From: Pocillopora verrucosa | Lineage: Eukaryota; Cnidaria; Anthozoa; Scleractinia; Pocilloporidae | NCBI RefSeq assembly: GCF_036669915.1 | Contig: NC_089314.1 | Coordinates: forward strand, 29,123,592 to 29,187,591 | Length of the DNA stretch: 64,000 nucleotides | Direction of reading: 5' to 3' | Shown here: positions 12,901-24,604 of the stretch, piece after piece | How the letters are laid out: every line of letters starts with the position of its first letter | Position numbering within the stretch: the first letter of the stretch is position 1 | Made by a program: the position numbers and the translations under genes | The notes under the pieces: model-generated | The model's input: only the letters and a program-made list of their open reading frames with translations | Databases searched by the model: none | Told to the model about the DNA's origin: nothing

Positions 12901-15815
12901 TAAAGGTAGGCCTCGCTTTCATTGAATTTGAAATAGGTTTGCGGCGAAATGGACCGGATATGAAAGGAAAGCTCACAGAAACAGAAAAATTCCCAAACCG
13001 ACACCAGCTGTCAATAAGTAAAAGTAACAGTAATATAAAATCAAGACTTTCATTGTGCTGCACAGACAGCGCAGAATATTTTAATAAAATTCTGCGTGAA
13101 TTGTCTCTTTTTGACACAGAAGTTCCGGCCAGTATTTGTTTATTAACTTAAAGAGACGTCACAGCAGTTAAAGCGATTCGTTTGAGCTGCTGCTCAGGTT
13201 TGAATGCAGTAGAGCAGAGAAAACCGATGGGATCAGTTTTTCTGTAATCGTCTATCATGTGAGTACGCTTTTGCTAGTGCTTCAGAACGACCAGAGAAGT
13301 GTAGTGAGAGACGAGCCTGCGAGAAAAACCAGCGGGTCGATAGGGCATTGTTTGTCAGTAGGCAGCTTCGAACGGCGATTCATCTTTAGCGGGTTTGATA
13401 CCCTTGGAATCGACCCGTCAATCAAAAGTTGCTAAAAAATTTTTCATCGTAAAAGGAAAACGTATCTCGAAAGGAATTGCATATAAAGAAATGATACGAA
13501 TCGGAGAATGGCCAAGGATTGAAGAGTGAAAAGTTTTTATTTAGACAAGTGCTCTTTCAAGTAATTATTTCTATGAAATTTCTTGTTTGTTTAATGGAAT
13601 CAACTTCATGATGTTTTTCTTGTGCCAATGATTCTCACTCTGTTAAATGAATCTGTTTTCGAAAAAAAACCATTTCTATCCAGCTGCATTTGAATTTGGC
13701 TTTTTTTAAGATTGTGCATTAATTTTTTTCGCACCTGCTATCACGCAAGATTCTGCCTTTAATAACATCATAACACCATCATTTTGAACGATCGTAAAGT
13801 ATGTACAAAAGCATCATGAGTTTCCTCGAATGCTTAATCACAATATTGTTAAAAAGGGTGCAGAGAAGCTTTAAGCACACAATTAGGTCGATGATGCAAT
13901 GGTTTCAAGTATTACATATTGAAAGGCGGTAAAAAACGCAGGCTACTTTGACTAAGCAAGTCGCAGAATAATTGCTTATGCCAAAAGCGCAAAACAGAGT
14001 TAATATTTGTTTTTTACTCTAGCAGTTTTCCGTCTCGAAATCGCTTGAAACACGATTTAAATTGAACGTTAATGTTTCCCCCACTGTTTCAAGTTTCTAA
14101 TCCTTTAGAGTAAATGGGCGAGATCTTCATATGAGACAAAAGGACGAGACGATCAATGAAGGCGATCCCTGTTTTGTCGGATGGCTTGAAGGACGAGAAC
14201 TGTTGTTGTACGGCTGCTCCTGCCGCCGGGATACCAGGCGTTCATAGGTTACCCTCGACATTTTGTCAAGTGTTTCCTTGATATTTTTCTGATACCCACC
14301 GATTCTTCTTAGTAGAAAAGGACGATGTGTCTTGCCCAAGAACACAACACTGTCGTTACCATGACGGTTTTCGGAAGTAATACTTGAAGAAGGTTTGACA
14401 GATGTTAAAGGTGCACTCTGATGCCGATAAAACCAAAAATAATGTACGTGGAATAATATAAAATAGAGACGTTGGCTATCGGGCAACGATTTAAATCAAT
14501 CATTAAGAAAGAGTAAGAAAACTCATACCAAACTGGCCAGCTCTTGGCGTTTTAGCCTCTCAAGTTACTCAATATTTCACAACTGTTGTAAAATCGCCCA
14601 CAACCGAAAATTCCAGGTTTGTAAACGTTTAAGTGCGTGGGCAATTTTTTTCAATACAAACAAAATTTAGCTTCAATTAAGGAACTCAAAATTTAAATCG
14701 ATGAGGAGCGCAAAGGGGCAAATTACGTTGATGGAAAGACTTGAATTACTTGCAGTAATCTCCCTATATGAGCTTGACTATACCGCCACACAAGTAAAAT
14801 ATGACATTTCGAATAGAATTTGAATGAAATATATTTGCCTTAGGTATCTTTATTTTAAAGGAGAGATATTTTTGTTATTCAATTTGATACGGTTTGATTT
14901 TACATACATTTAACAGGTTTGTTTACAGTTATCTCGTATCTTAAAAGGATATTTTCTTATCCGAACAAAACGGTCGAAAGTACAGACAGTGAAAGGTCAA
15001 AATCTTTCTCTGATTTTGTTAATGAAACCTTCGCTGCATCGCCGATTAAAATCGCTGGTATATCACAAACGATCGGCGATATCTCAGAGTTTTTCCTGAA
15101 AACTCGATTTATATGATATTCCTCTAGCTTGATTTAGAAATTTAATTTACAGCTTGTCGGATGTCTTTGATAAAATTTGGTATAATTTATCATCAAAAGA
15201 ATCGTAGGGATTCATTTGCATCCATCCTCTTCTTTTCGATGGAATAAAGAGCACTTAACTGAACATAAGGTTTCTTGCTATTGGCTGTATCTGAGGAAAC
15301 GATCTCTACACTTGTTTTCAGCGACGTGAAAAATCATTGAAATGTCTTTCCGGCTCAAGGAGAAGGTTGTACCTATTTGTAATTTTCATAGTTTGACTCC
15401 TCAGTGGAGAAAGCCTTTTCTGAAATTTTTCAAATGTTTTTGCTTGAAGGTGTAATTGTAAACACATGCCGGACACATAAAAAACCAGGTTACATCATAT
15501 ATCAGGGTGGACCGATAACTCAGGATCTGTAAACTACGAATTTACATACAGATTAGCGAACAGCTTTTCACCTGCTTTTTGATATCCACCGACGACAATA
15601 CACACAAAGCATCACAAAGAAGAAATTTAGAAAGTATATTTTGATTCCACCTTTCAGTGTTTCCTCTGGCAGCTTAAGTGCACTATAAATCACAATGTCT
15701 CATTTTGTCTTCTGTTTTCAGAACCACCAGTTGTTGAAATCACCTCAGAGAGTTCTTCAGGTCCGCGAAGGTCGCGACGATTTTTACAGCTCTGTTTAAA
15801 ACCACAAGACACCAG
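9936..15815. other. Intergenic region between oxygenase and GPCR
   Basis: No gene recognised over about 5.9 kb. A C-rich low-complexity patch lies at about 11120-11140. Just upstream, at about 10955-10975, a stretch resembles a tRNA A box (GGCCGAGCGGTCTA), possibly the head of a decayed SINE. An open frame of 119 codons on the minus strand at 14127-14486 and one of 92 codons on the plus strand at 12873-13151 resemble nothing I know and are probably chance. A splice-acceptor-like TTTTCAG at about 15715-15721 could begin the 5' UTR exon of the GPCR. Confidence 0.5.
10424..10429 (+). terminator. Candidate polyadenylation signal of the oxygenase gene
   Basis: An AATAAA hexamer lies about 490 bp downstream of the oxygenase stop codon, a plausible 3' UTR length. 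Its use is inferred; AT-rich DNA contains such hexamers by chance. Confidence 0.35.
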
Positions 15816-16727
15816 ATGTCAATGATGGATCACTACCAACAATATGGTGTTACCACAGCATTCGTTAGCCCTTTGTATATCCTCACCATGATTGCGGGAT
15901 CCCTCGGCAATGGCTTGATAATCTATTCTTATGTGACCGACAACTCCATTCGAAAAACGTTTTACTTCCTCATCACCAACTTGGCGATCGCCGATCTGTT
16001 GATTTCCCTCCTTTTTACCCCGATGTTGTTCATCTATCGGGTGTACGCCAAGGCTGAGCTTATAGCATACACACCGGTTTGCGAAATCAGCCTGTTTCTC
16101 TCCATGTTCAGCATTTCCTTGATGTATTTTGTTTTCCCATTGTTGGCTTACCATCGAAAAGATGTCATGTTGCGACCACAAAATCCCAGGCTCTCTCTGG
16201 TGCAAGCACGCCTGATGGTGTCCATATTCTGGATCCTGTGCATCTCGTCCGCTGTTTTTATGGTCCTCATGGCCCGAAATGAGTTCACGAATGGCGACCC
16301 GACACCAAAGCTTTACCGCTGCTTGCTGATTAACCAGCGTCTGGATACCTATGCGCAGGTGTTCCTCGGGTACTCGGCGACCCTGTACGGCCTGTCTATT
16401 GCCTTTACAGCCATGATCTACCTGCAGATATTTTTCAACCTGCGAACCCACCTTGAAGGAGTGAATGGATCGGCGGACGAGCGACATACAACCAAGTTGT
16501 GCTTCTGGATAGCAATCGTGTACACTGCTTTCTGGACTCCGTTCCTCCTCGTTCAACTTGCCGGAATCTTTGGTACCTACACAGAGCTTTATTTCAATCT
16601 TCACGGCTGTTCATCTGCTATTGGGGTCATTGGGTCAGCGGTGAATCCATTGCTGTATGCTGTCATGAATCCATATTATAAGACCAGAATGCGCGACTTG
16701 TTCAAGCGACTGACTTGCCGCGGTTAG
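15816..16727 (+). CDS. Class A (rhodopsin-like) orphan G protein-coupled receptor, intronless
   Basis: A single-exon ORF of 303 aa with seven hydrophobic segments and class A landmarks: N32 in TM1 (GSLGNGL), D60 in TM2 (NLAIADLL), C89 at the top of TM3 with a likely partner cysteine in YRCLL of loop 2, FWTPF in TM6, and NPLLY in TM7 followed by NPYYKTRMRDLF as helix 8. It would sit in the plasma membrane and couple a ligand to G proteins. The DRY motif is changed: the residues aligned with D-R-Y are H113-R114-K115, so the acidic residue and tyrosine are lost. TM7 has no lysine in the stretch before NPLLY, so it is not an opsin. The ATG at 15816 is the first methionine after an in-frame TGA at 15735. 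The ligand is unknown; sequence-divergent intronless receptors of this sort are abundant in cnidarians. Confidence 0.88.
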   Translation: MSMMDHYQQYGVTTAFVSPLYILTMIAGSLGNGLIIYSYVTDNSIRKTFYFLITNLAIADLLISLLFTPMLFIYRVYAKAELIAYTPVCEISLFLSMFSISLMYFVFPLLAYHRKDVMLRPQNPRLSLVQARLMVSIFWILCISSAVFMVLMARNEFTNGDPTPKLYRCLLINQRLDTYAQVFLGYSATLYGLSIAFTAMIYLQIFFNLRTHLEGVNGSADERHTTKLCFWIAIVYTAFWTPFLLVQLAGIFGTYTELYFNLHGCSSAIGVIGSAVNPLLYAVMNPYYKTRMRDLFKRLTCRG

Positions 16728-18577
16728 TAGCACCATGATTCGAGAACTCGGCACCTGTGTTAACGTTAGGTAATGAGAGATTTTCAGTTGAACACTATAG
16801 GACAAACGCCGAAGCAATCGCATATGCAAATGTCGAGAAAAATAAGCCATCTGTAAGCAATGAAAAATAAGGGTGTAAAACGACCTGTAAAAATGTGGCA
16901 TAGCCGCAGATGGCTTTCATTTCGCTTCTGATTTGTCGTTGCGAGGTTAGCGCGAGATTTTTAAACCAATCAAAGAGCGAGGATGAACAACGCCAATGTA
17001 ATCCCGAATTACTTTTAGCTCTCAATTGCAAATTGCTCTATACAGGAGATGATTATGAATCAAAATACAGCAACTTTAGACTACTGTAAACATGAAAATT
17101 GAAAATCGCTTCATTAAGTTTAAACTCTGTTAAAAAAAAAAAAAGACAAGTTTTTTTAAAGAAGTAACCCTACAACTCTCAGAAGTGATTAACAAGTAAC
17201 TTCTCCCTACAATGTCAATACAATATCCAGCAAACAGGTAATGGGAATACTCAGACTTGTCAGGTAGAAGTTAGAATCTTGATTTTAACTGCAAATTCTC
17301 ATTACTAATTTACAAGTAAAAGTGTAGCAACCAGACTGGAGAAAAAAATGAATCAATCTTGAGAGTTAAAGGTTTTAATATATTTTTTTTCTATACTTGC
17401 TTGTTTCAGTCTAAAATGTTTTTAACTCCAGTTAGTATTTGCTAAAAGCTGTGTCTTTTTTGTTGTTGTTTTTTTTCTCCAAAACCCTCTGATACTGATA
17501 TGTTGATTAATTGCCTGAGTTATTTACAAATAGGGTGGCCTTTCGTCGCCGGTTATAGCTGCATGGTACAAAAAAATTTAACAACAATAACTAAATAAGT
17601 AAACAAGCTCAGTAACTTAAAGTTAATGTGCTAATTGTATCATTTGCAGAAACGGCCCCGACCATGACAGAAGAAATCTAGAAACTAAAAATTTTTGTTC
17701 AGCAAGTAAGGAATGAGTTATAAGTATACATTTACTATCTTTGCCGAGACAGCTTGGTATACAGTAGAAAAGTAAAGTTTAAGCTTTTAAGTCATTTTTA
17801 GAGGAAATGGTTGATGCTTCAGATGCTAAGTCATTGTCATATGTAAAACATGTAAATTGATGTGATTTGATGTGGTAGTTTTGTCGAAGGTACGTAGTAT
17901 TGGAGTAAATAAGGTGTTTGTTGATGACCAAATAAACAATGTTAACAGAGAGACTGAGAGGCTAAATAAACAATCTTGGGAGGCCGAGGTGGTCGTAACC
18001 CCCCAACCCCTCTTCCCTTCTTTCTTCAGGAGTTATATTCTCTTTGTCTTTCACATTGTAGAACAATATTTTCACTAACCTGTGTAAGGCAATCAGTCCA
18101 TAGAAATAAGTGAAAAAGGGAGAGAAGCAGGGGAGGGTAAGAGGAAGGACTTTCCCATCCCCAGCCCTATGGTCCGTTGTAGTCACTTTCCAGATTCCCG
18201 CCAATTTTCTCTCGCCCGCTTTTTCTGCTCATCTCCTCTGACTGAGAGCCAGTTATGAGCGATATTCCGATCCCCTTTACCCGCCTAGGTCTAGTCTCCT
18301 GACCCATTCCTCGGTAAACATTTCACAGCGATTGGAGTGAAAATTCAGCGGATTTCTGCAGATGCAGAAGCTAAGGCAATAAAATGAGTGATCTTTCTCT
18401 ACCAACTGGAGAAGGTCCAAAGACAGCCGTGACAAGGATTCGCTCTTTTTGATGTTGACAGAGGGCAAGGCCGCGCGCGATCTCTCGCACTATTCGCGCC
18501 CGCACGCAAGCAAAGAAACAAACAGCGGCTTAACACTCTGAGCAGCCGCTTACAATAGTATTAGGTTGGCTTTCAAA
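16728..18577. other. Intergenic region with a MITE copy, between GPCR and NDUFS3
   Basis: No coding gene seen. It contains a TTAA-type miniature element at 17165-17378. The last 150 bp before the NDUFS3 start are relatively GC- and CpG-rich (for example GGCCGCGCGCG near 18470), consistent with the promoter of a constitutively expressed gene. Confidence 0.5.
17165..17378. repeat. TTAA-type MITE copy 1
   Basis: The left end reads TAACCCTACAACTCTC and the right end GAGAGTTAAAGGTTTTAA, an imperfect terminal inverted repeat next to a TTAA. The inside shares blocks such as CTCCCTACAATGTCAATA with copies at 29624, 32821 and 39835. It has no coding capacity. TTAA targets fit a piggyBac- or Kolobok-mobilised non-autonomous element; which one is not shown by the sequence. 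Confidence 0.55.
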
Positions 18578-21500
18578 ATGGCGGCTGTTAGTGTTCGCTC
18601 CTTGCTGAGGTTGGGCGCTATTGCAGGTCCAAGGGTACTTCTGAAAAGTATGTATTCTCGTCAACCTGTTTTAATAGTGATATTCTGATCTATTTTAGCC
18701 CTCAGTGGTGTTTTTTCTCGTGTCGTCTCGTTTGTGTTACAAAAATATTTCGCTGACTTGTTTTTGTCACCCTGGACATAAGCCCGAATGAAACAGTGTT
18801 AGTATTTATATAATCATCTGTCATTTTTGCGTGATTCCAAGCCGTTAATTTGGTGGATGAATTCTAGAAAGGGATTTTACACGTTTATGAATGTAAACAG
18901 ATTGGTTTGAATTCGATACAGATTTATTCACACAATTTTAATTTGTCTCTTATTATGCAATTTTCCTAGATCAATACAAATGCTGCAAGCCCTCTGTCGC
19001 TGCTGCTATTTTCACACAGCAGTCACGGAAACTCTCCAGTGAAGTGGCATTGAAAGGTAGGAAAATGTACATTTATTGTGTTTAGGCCTTGGTCAGATGC
19101 CATATCTCACTTGGTTTGGATGAACTCTAACGTTATCAACCCTAATTAATTAAACTGGCTGATTTGATTCATCACCAATTTTAATTAAGAGTTTAACTCC
19201 ACAGTAAGTTTGATGCAACCTCTGTGGATTATAGTTTCACAACTGAGTATATGAAGTTGTAGCCACTAAGTACAGTTAGTGAAAATGCTTCACTTATTAG
19301 CAACAACTGTTTGGGTTTTGCATTTGTAAAAGGGCTGCAGTAGTTGGTTACAATGAGATTGGTCCCTGCTCTATAATTCTTGTCAGCAAAAGTGTTTTTA
19401 ATTGGCTGAATTGTACAAATCATGCTCTACTGATGATCAACTTTTGATATTTAGAACATGTTGAATGATTGACAATTGTTAAGCAAGTGGGGAGATATTA
19501 ACCTAACTGCTTCATGCTTCTGCAATACTGAGGCACAAAGCAGTTAGGTCAATATCTACCACTTTCTCTGACACTGAGATGAATAATTGCTTTGGTGTAT
19601 ATCTCATAAAAACCCAACAAATTTGTTCATTTTAGTTAATATACCTAAAAATGGTCAGAAAAATTAAATTATTGATTCATGATGTCGTCTCTTCAGCAGC
19701 TCAGAGGTGAATAGTTCTTGCTAATCACTTCCAAACCAGCCAATCAGTGCTGGCAAAGAGCACTATCAACCTACGTGGTATATATTGAGGAAGATTATAA
19801 AATATCTTCTTTGCATCCAGGGTGTCTTTTAATGCATTAAAAAGTAAGGATCACAAAAACAAGGAGATTAATAGTTCAAAGGGAATTATGCTGATAATAG
19901 TGTTAACAGTAATGTGCTGCATAATTTGGCATAGCAGCAAGCACAAAATTACAGTCTTAGACTGCCAATATCTGTTTAGATTTCTTATTACACTAAATAC
20001 TTCATTCCCAAATATGTCTGTAATTTTTGACAATTTTTAAATTGTCAACAAAGTGTTGTTAAAACAACACTTTGTTGCACATGTAGAGAGAGTTCCTTTC
20101 AGTAATGTATCTTGGCTAAGAAAAGGACAATTTTCAAGGAAGTTGTACTCACTGGATGTTTTCATTTGGAGCTCAGGGACCTGTTTCTTGAAAGTCCTGG
20201 GCCCAAAGCTATATTTTCAAATCAAAATTTAAAGTATAGAGAAGCAGGTGTGGGACCCTAACCAGTCCATTTTGTTTCTTTAGCTAATAGTTTTATTGTA
20301 CAATTTTCAAAACTTTTGAAAACCTATTATCAATGGAAATTGAACAGCTTTATGGGTCCGTTAACTTACCAGAAACTTCGAGAAACAGGCCTCAGCACAT
20401 TAAATTAAAGCTTTTGATGACTTAAGTTGTTTAATTGCTGTCATCTTGTTCACTGAACAGAAGATGCAACAGTAGCTCAGCTGTCAGAGTTTGGACAATA
20501 TGTGGCCAGCATTCTGCCTAAGTACATCCAGCAAGTTCAAATGACACAAACCAAAGAACTAGAATTACTCATTGCTCCTGAAGGAATCATCCCAGTTCTG
20601 ACATTCCTCAAAGACCACACCAATGCACAATACAAGTCTCTTGCCGACCAAACAGTTGTGGATAAATTAGGAAAGCCTTTTAGATTTGAGGTACAATACA
20701 AAGTTAACCTTAGAGTTAAGACTTTATGAGCTAGAAGCTTCTTTTTCCATTTTACACAGGTTTACTGAAGTTTAAGTAAGTTACATGTGTATTTAAATTT
20801 CATTGTATCTGAGTAAAAAAAATTCAAAGGTACTGTTCCTATCAGTTTCTTTCTTGTCCAGTTTCACACATCTTTCGTAAATCAAGATGTCTAACAAGTA
20901 AGCAGCATACATCTTAAACTTAAAGGTGAATGATAACTTCACATGTGAAAACTATAGGAAGTTCCTAGAGGTTTCAGTGTGTTGTGGCGAATGTGGAATT
21001 TTTCTGATTTCTCCAATTAGGTCTTATATTTCCACACCCATTAATTTGCACTTGGTCTTTTTTGTGTTTCCATGCATGATTTTTACGCCATTACTTTTGC
21101 ACTTAATGTAAATTACCCCAACCTTTACATATCATGTTTCATGCCCCTTTTAGCAGTGTTTCTTTTTTTTTTTTGCCTTCATGTAAACCTTTTTCCTAGG
21201 AGTATTCCATGTCTTTTATATTCCCTCAGCATTTGGAATTTACTTCTTCTTCACATGCATATTAAAGAGTAGTGAAATTGATTGATTGAAGTGGGCCCTT
21301 GTGACTTCAAAGTGTATCTTAAAAACAAGCTTAGTTATAGTGATGGATTTCTCATTATAAGAAATCTTTTTCAGTTTAATCTCCTTTTTGATCTTGCACA
21401 GATTGTGTACAATTTGCTGTCCCTGAGATACAACTCAAGGATCCGTGTCAAAACTTACACTGATGAACTAACAGCAATTGACTCTGCTAACCCTGTGTTT

Positions 21501-22977
21501 AAGGTGGCAAACTGGTATGAAAGAGAGGTAAGTATAATTACATGAAAGTACTGCATCAGCATTGAGCTGATCATTGAGCTAATCCTATAATTTAATAAGG
21601 TATACATGGTCTAATACCAGAGCCAAAAGCAGCCATTCTGCATTAATACATTGGATCTGCAAAAAGATATTCTTTTATGAACAAGGACAATTTTAAGTGC
21701 AAAGTATTGATGTATCTTGTGAATTGAAACCAAAAGCAAAGTTTTAGGTAGATCTGTTATGTTTTGGTCACAGCAAAATTGGATTTTTTCAAGAGTCTTC
21801 CTTTTCTTTCTAAGAATAAAATTTAACACCTTTCTTTATCAGAAGGGTTCCAAACTTGTAATTGCCTTATGTCTTTATGCATAACATTCTTGATGACTTT
21901 GAAAAACTTTAGGGCTAAATGTGTATCACAAATGAACATTTAAATTCAGGTTTGGTAGTAGTTTTTGTCTTATGTGAATCCCAAATGTTTGAGATATTCT
22001 AGTAAGGCATCTGTTCATTTGTGTCAGCATTGATAACAGGCTCATCATGAAATTCAGACTTTTACAAACTCTTTTTTATGGCAGATTTGGGACATGTATG
22101 GTGTATTCTTTGCTGATCATCCAGACTTACGAAGAATCTTAACAGACTATGGATTTGAAGGACATCCATTTAGAAAGGACTTTCCCTTAACTGGCTATGT
22201 GGAGGTAGTGATAGGCTTTATTTATGTACCACATAGGTTCATAATAGTGAGTAATTTTTGACAAGTGTGTGAAAATGTTGAATCAAGGAAATTTAAACCT
22301 CAGACTTTTCCAGTTCACAAAACTGGATGCTCCTACAGATTAATATCATTTGTGACCTACATGCCTTGTACAAGGTTCTAGGTTATTATATCAGAACTGC
22401 TATCAAGTTCTTCTTGAGGTTGTGGGTAGACACAGCATACAGCATACAGCATGTGATTGATTGGCTGGATGGGGGGGGGGGGGTAAATAGGTCCAAGTTT
22501 AAAACCTGGCTGAGTCCTTGTGTTGTGTTTGTGGACAAAACACTACTCTCTCTCTCACAGTGCCTCTCTCCACCCTGGAGTATAAATGGGAACTGGCTAA
22601 CTGTCAGAAAAGCCTGATAAAATGCTGGGGGTAACCTTGTGATGGACAAGCATCCCATCCAGGGGAAGAAGAGGTACTGCTAGTCACTTCATGCTAAGGA
22701 AACTGGGATAAGCTCTAGCTGGGTGAGCCATGAGGCTCCAGTACAGACTTTACCTATCCACCCATGTAGGGTTTACATGATATATTTTCTATTTATATTT
22801 CAGGTGAGGTATGATGATGAACTTAAGCGTGTTGTTTGTGAACCAGTGGAAATGGCTCAAGAATTCCGCAGGTTTGACTTCCAGACACCTTGGGAAAATT
22901 TCCCTGCACACAGGGAAGAGATTGAAGCTGCACAACAAAGTCAACTTCCGCAGGGAGACAAGCCAGAGAGAAGTTAA
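18578..22977 (+). CDS. NDUFS3: NADH:ubiquinone oxidoreductase core subunit S3 (complex I 30-kDa subunit)
   Basis: Six coding exons: 18578-18647, 18970-19056, 20461-20690, 21402-21527, 22085-22204 and 22804-22977, all with GT-AG borders and consistent phases, giving 268 aa (human 264). The protein belongs to the peripheral arm of mitochondrial complex I and is nuclear-encoded and imported. The first two exons give a basic, hydroxylated N terminus starting [17 protein letters not shown], as expected of a mitochondrial targeting peptide. The conserved core is clear: [67 protein letters not shown] and [13 protein letters not shown]. This is the signature of the 30-kDa/NuoC family. The C-terminal tail, ending GDKPERS, is variable in the family. 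The gene looks intact and ordinary; introns 2 and 5 host repeats described separately. Confidence 0.96.
19485..19564. repeat. Fold-back repeat in NDUFS3 intron 2
   Basis: Two arms of about 27 bp (19485-19512 and 19538-19564) are near-perfect reverse complements, built around ATATTRACCTAACTGCTT, separated by a loop of about 25 bp. This is a MITE-like hairpin with no coding potential. Confidence 0.6.
20027..20077. repeat. Two overlapping palindromes in NDUFS3 intron 2
   Basis: TTGACAATTT at 20027-20036 pairs with 20039-20048 across a 2-base loop. Directly adjoining, CAACAAAGTGTTGTT at 20046-20060 pairs perfectly with 20063-20077 across a 2-base loop. Such perfect short palindromes may be remnants of an element end or transcribed hairpins. 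No function is shown. Confidence 0.6.
22440..22760 (+). mobile_element. SINE copy with a V-SINE-like 3' domain, in NDUFS3 intron 5
   Basis: It begins near a poly-G run with a degenerate tRNA-like B box (about 22491-22512, GGTCCAAGTTTAAAACC). It continues through a body with CTCACAGTGCCTCTCTCC and a conserved tail with GTGATGGACAAGCATCCCAT and AACTGGGATAAGCTC. The same tail recurs in reverse orientation in the intron of the GTPase at 37206-39312. Similar GATAAGCTCC-type domains are widespread in aquatic animal SINEs. Boundaries are approximate. Confidence 0.6.
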
Positions 22978-23141
22978 AGATAAAGGGTCTCTATACTACT
23001 GATATGTAATTCCAGGCTTTGAAAAAAAGTGCAATTTGCTCTAATTGGTTTGTATGTGAACATGTTATCCTCCCTCTGAGGTTTCTCTGAGTATTTTTTG
23101 TCTGTTATAGTTAAAAGAAGACAAGATAACAATTTATTGTA

Positions 23142-23147
23142 AATAAA
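23142..23147 (+). terminator. Candidate NDUFS3 polyadenylation signal
   Basis: An AATAAA hexamer lies 165 bp after the NDUFS3 stop codon, within the GTAAATAAATCAG context. Position and spacing fit a short 3' UTR. Confidence 0.55.
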
Positions 23148-23259
23148 TCAGCGAGAACCAAAATATGAGTGTGTGGCCATTACTAATAGCATTTAATAAT
23201 TACTTTTAGTTTTTATTTTGTCGTCAGGTGTAAACCTAAGTGCAGTGCAAATTTAAAAG

Positions 23260-23982
23260 TTAACCTTTCACACCCTAACATCAGTATGCATATTCTCCAT
23301 AGTCAACCCTACATTTTGCAAGGTATTGACAAGGAGAATTTGTATAACAATCAAGGGGTTCTTCAGTCAGTGATCATTTCCTTCATTCTCATTACCTTAG
23401 CCCTTTACACCCTAAGACTGATAAGCAACCAATTTATCCAGGATGTATCACCACATATTAAGGTAATGAGAATAAAGAAAATGATCACCAGCTAAAAAAG
23501 CTCTTGATTGATAAACAAATTCTCGTCATTAGCAACTTAGTAAATGTATAGAGAACAGTGTGGAGAATATGCATAATGATGTTAGGTGTAAATAATAATA
23601 ATAATAATAATAACTTTATTTAAGTGTCAGTGTATTTTAGCACTGCTGTGCTAATTGGGGACACTGTAAATAAGGAAACAAATATCGTAAATGAACAGAA
23701 ACTCGTTAAAAACCCCAACTGGTAGGAGGCAGACCAGTTGGCTATTTACAAAGCCTGCAGGAGTTGAATTCGGGGCCACCGGAGACAAATCCATCCAGTG
23801 GCAGGGAGGAGGACTTGAACCCGGGACCTTCGGCTTACAAGTGCAGCACCCTAACCACTAGGCCACGCTTGCCTCCTAAAAGGTTAAAGTGTTATTCAGG
23901 GGTGATACTGAGAGGAGAAACTAGAAGAGGAGCACATTACTAGAAATTAGAAGGTGGTCATCCTTAGGGGTTTGAAGGTTAA
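23260..23982. mobile_element. TTAA-flanked non-autonomous element with a nested SINE
   Basis: TTAA occurs at both borders (23260-23263 and 23979-23982). The termini CCTTTCACACCC and GGGGTTTGAAGG are imperfect inverted repeats. Inside, a second longer inverted repeat joins about 23266-23303 with about 23559-23590 (TGGAGAATATGCATAATGAT against its complement). A tRNA-derived SINE sits at 23588-23878. The ends and the TTAA link it to the MITE family seen at 17165, 29624, 32821 and 39835. No ORF of its own is recognised. Confidence 0.55.
23588..23878 (-). mobile_element. tRNA-derived SINE, complete-looking, minus strand
   Basis: Read on the minus strand it starts at about 23876 with a tRNA-like head. 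An A box (GTGGCCTAGTGGTTAGGG) and a B box (GGGTTCAAGTCCTCC) are clear, as expected of an internal Pol III promoter. The body then runs to a 3' tail of ATT repeats (AATAATAAT on the plus strand at 23590-23612). The two boxes are close to consensus, so the insertion may be fairly young. It does not keep a full tRNA fold, so it is a SINE and not a tRNA gene. Confidence 0.78.
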
Positions 23983-24604
23983 TGAGTGCAAATGCTTTGG
24001 AATTTGGATGAACTTTCATTTTGCAATAAACTTTTTTACAGCTGTTCAGTTTGTGATGGTTAGCTTGCTCAGCTGGTTTGGTTATTTTGAAGCATTACAT
24101 GGAGGAGTTGAGAGAGATTAGAGACTGAGAAACTACTAAATTTAATAGTTCTGCTTGAGTTGGTTGGCTTTTGGGTGAACTGGAAGATCTTTTATTGCAC
24201 ACTCTGTGTATGAAAGAGGCTGTTTTGTGACTAAACATCAGGACATTTCTTGTGAAAAAATGTAAGTTCCAATGTTCCCTTTGTGTGGTTTGAGGAGCTA
24301 CCTCAGAATTAAACATTGCATGCTGCTATTTCAAATGTACCCGAGTGTGTAATTTGATTTACAAAACTTGTTGTTTTTATCCACTTTTTGCACATGATCA
24401 AAAGTTACCATTACGATACAAAGGGATTCACAGAAGAAAAGCAAGGGTTTCAAAATGTTTTGAAGAAGGCGTCAACCTCTGCAAAAGCAGGTCACAGTAA
24501 ACAGTTGAGTAAGGGCCAAAAGATAATTATTTTTACCTGAATAACCAGTGACATATTATCAAAGAGCTGGCAGAACTCCAGCAGTTGCCAGCTTGTTTTG
24601 AAAC

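Noticed and set aside
14127-14486. 119-codon minus-strand ORF between oxygenase and GPCR
   Set aside because: No family resemblance and no supporting splice or promoter evidence. A plausible chance ORF in a large AT-rich interval.
15819-16604. 261-codon open frame on the minus strand
   Set aside because: It lies antisense to the GPCR, lacks hydrophobic or family signatures, and is explained as a shadow of codon usage in the receptor gene.
15816-16727. Opsin identity for the GPCR, suggested by the nearby carotenoid oxygenase
   Set aside because: TM7 lacks the lysine required for retinal attachment, so linkage to the oxygenase is not evidence of a photoreceptor.
23800-23876. tRNA gene on the minus strand
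   Set aside because: Same reasoning: the promoter boxes belong to a SINE with a 3' ATT-repeat tail.
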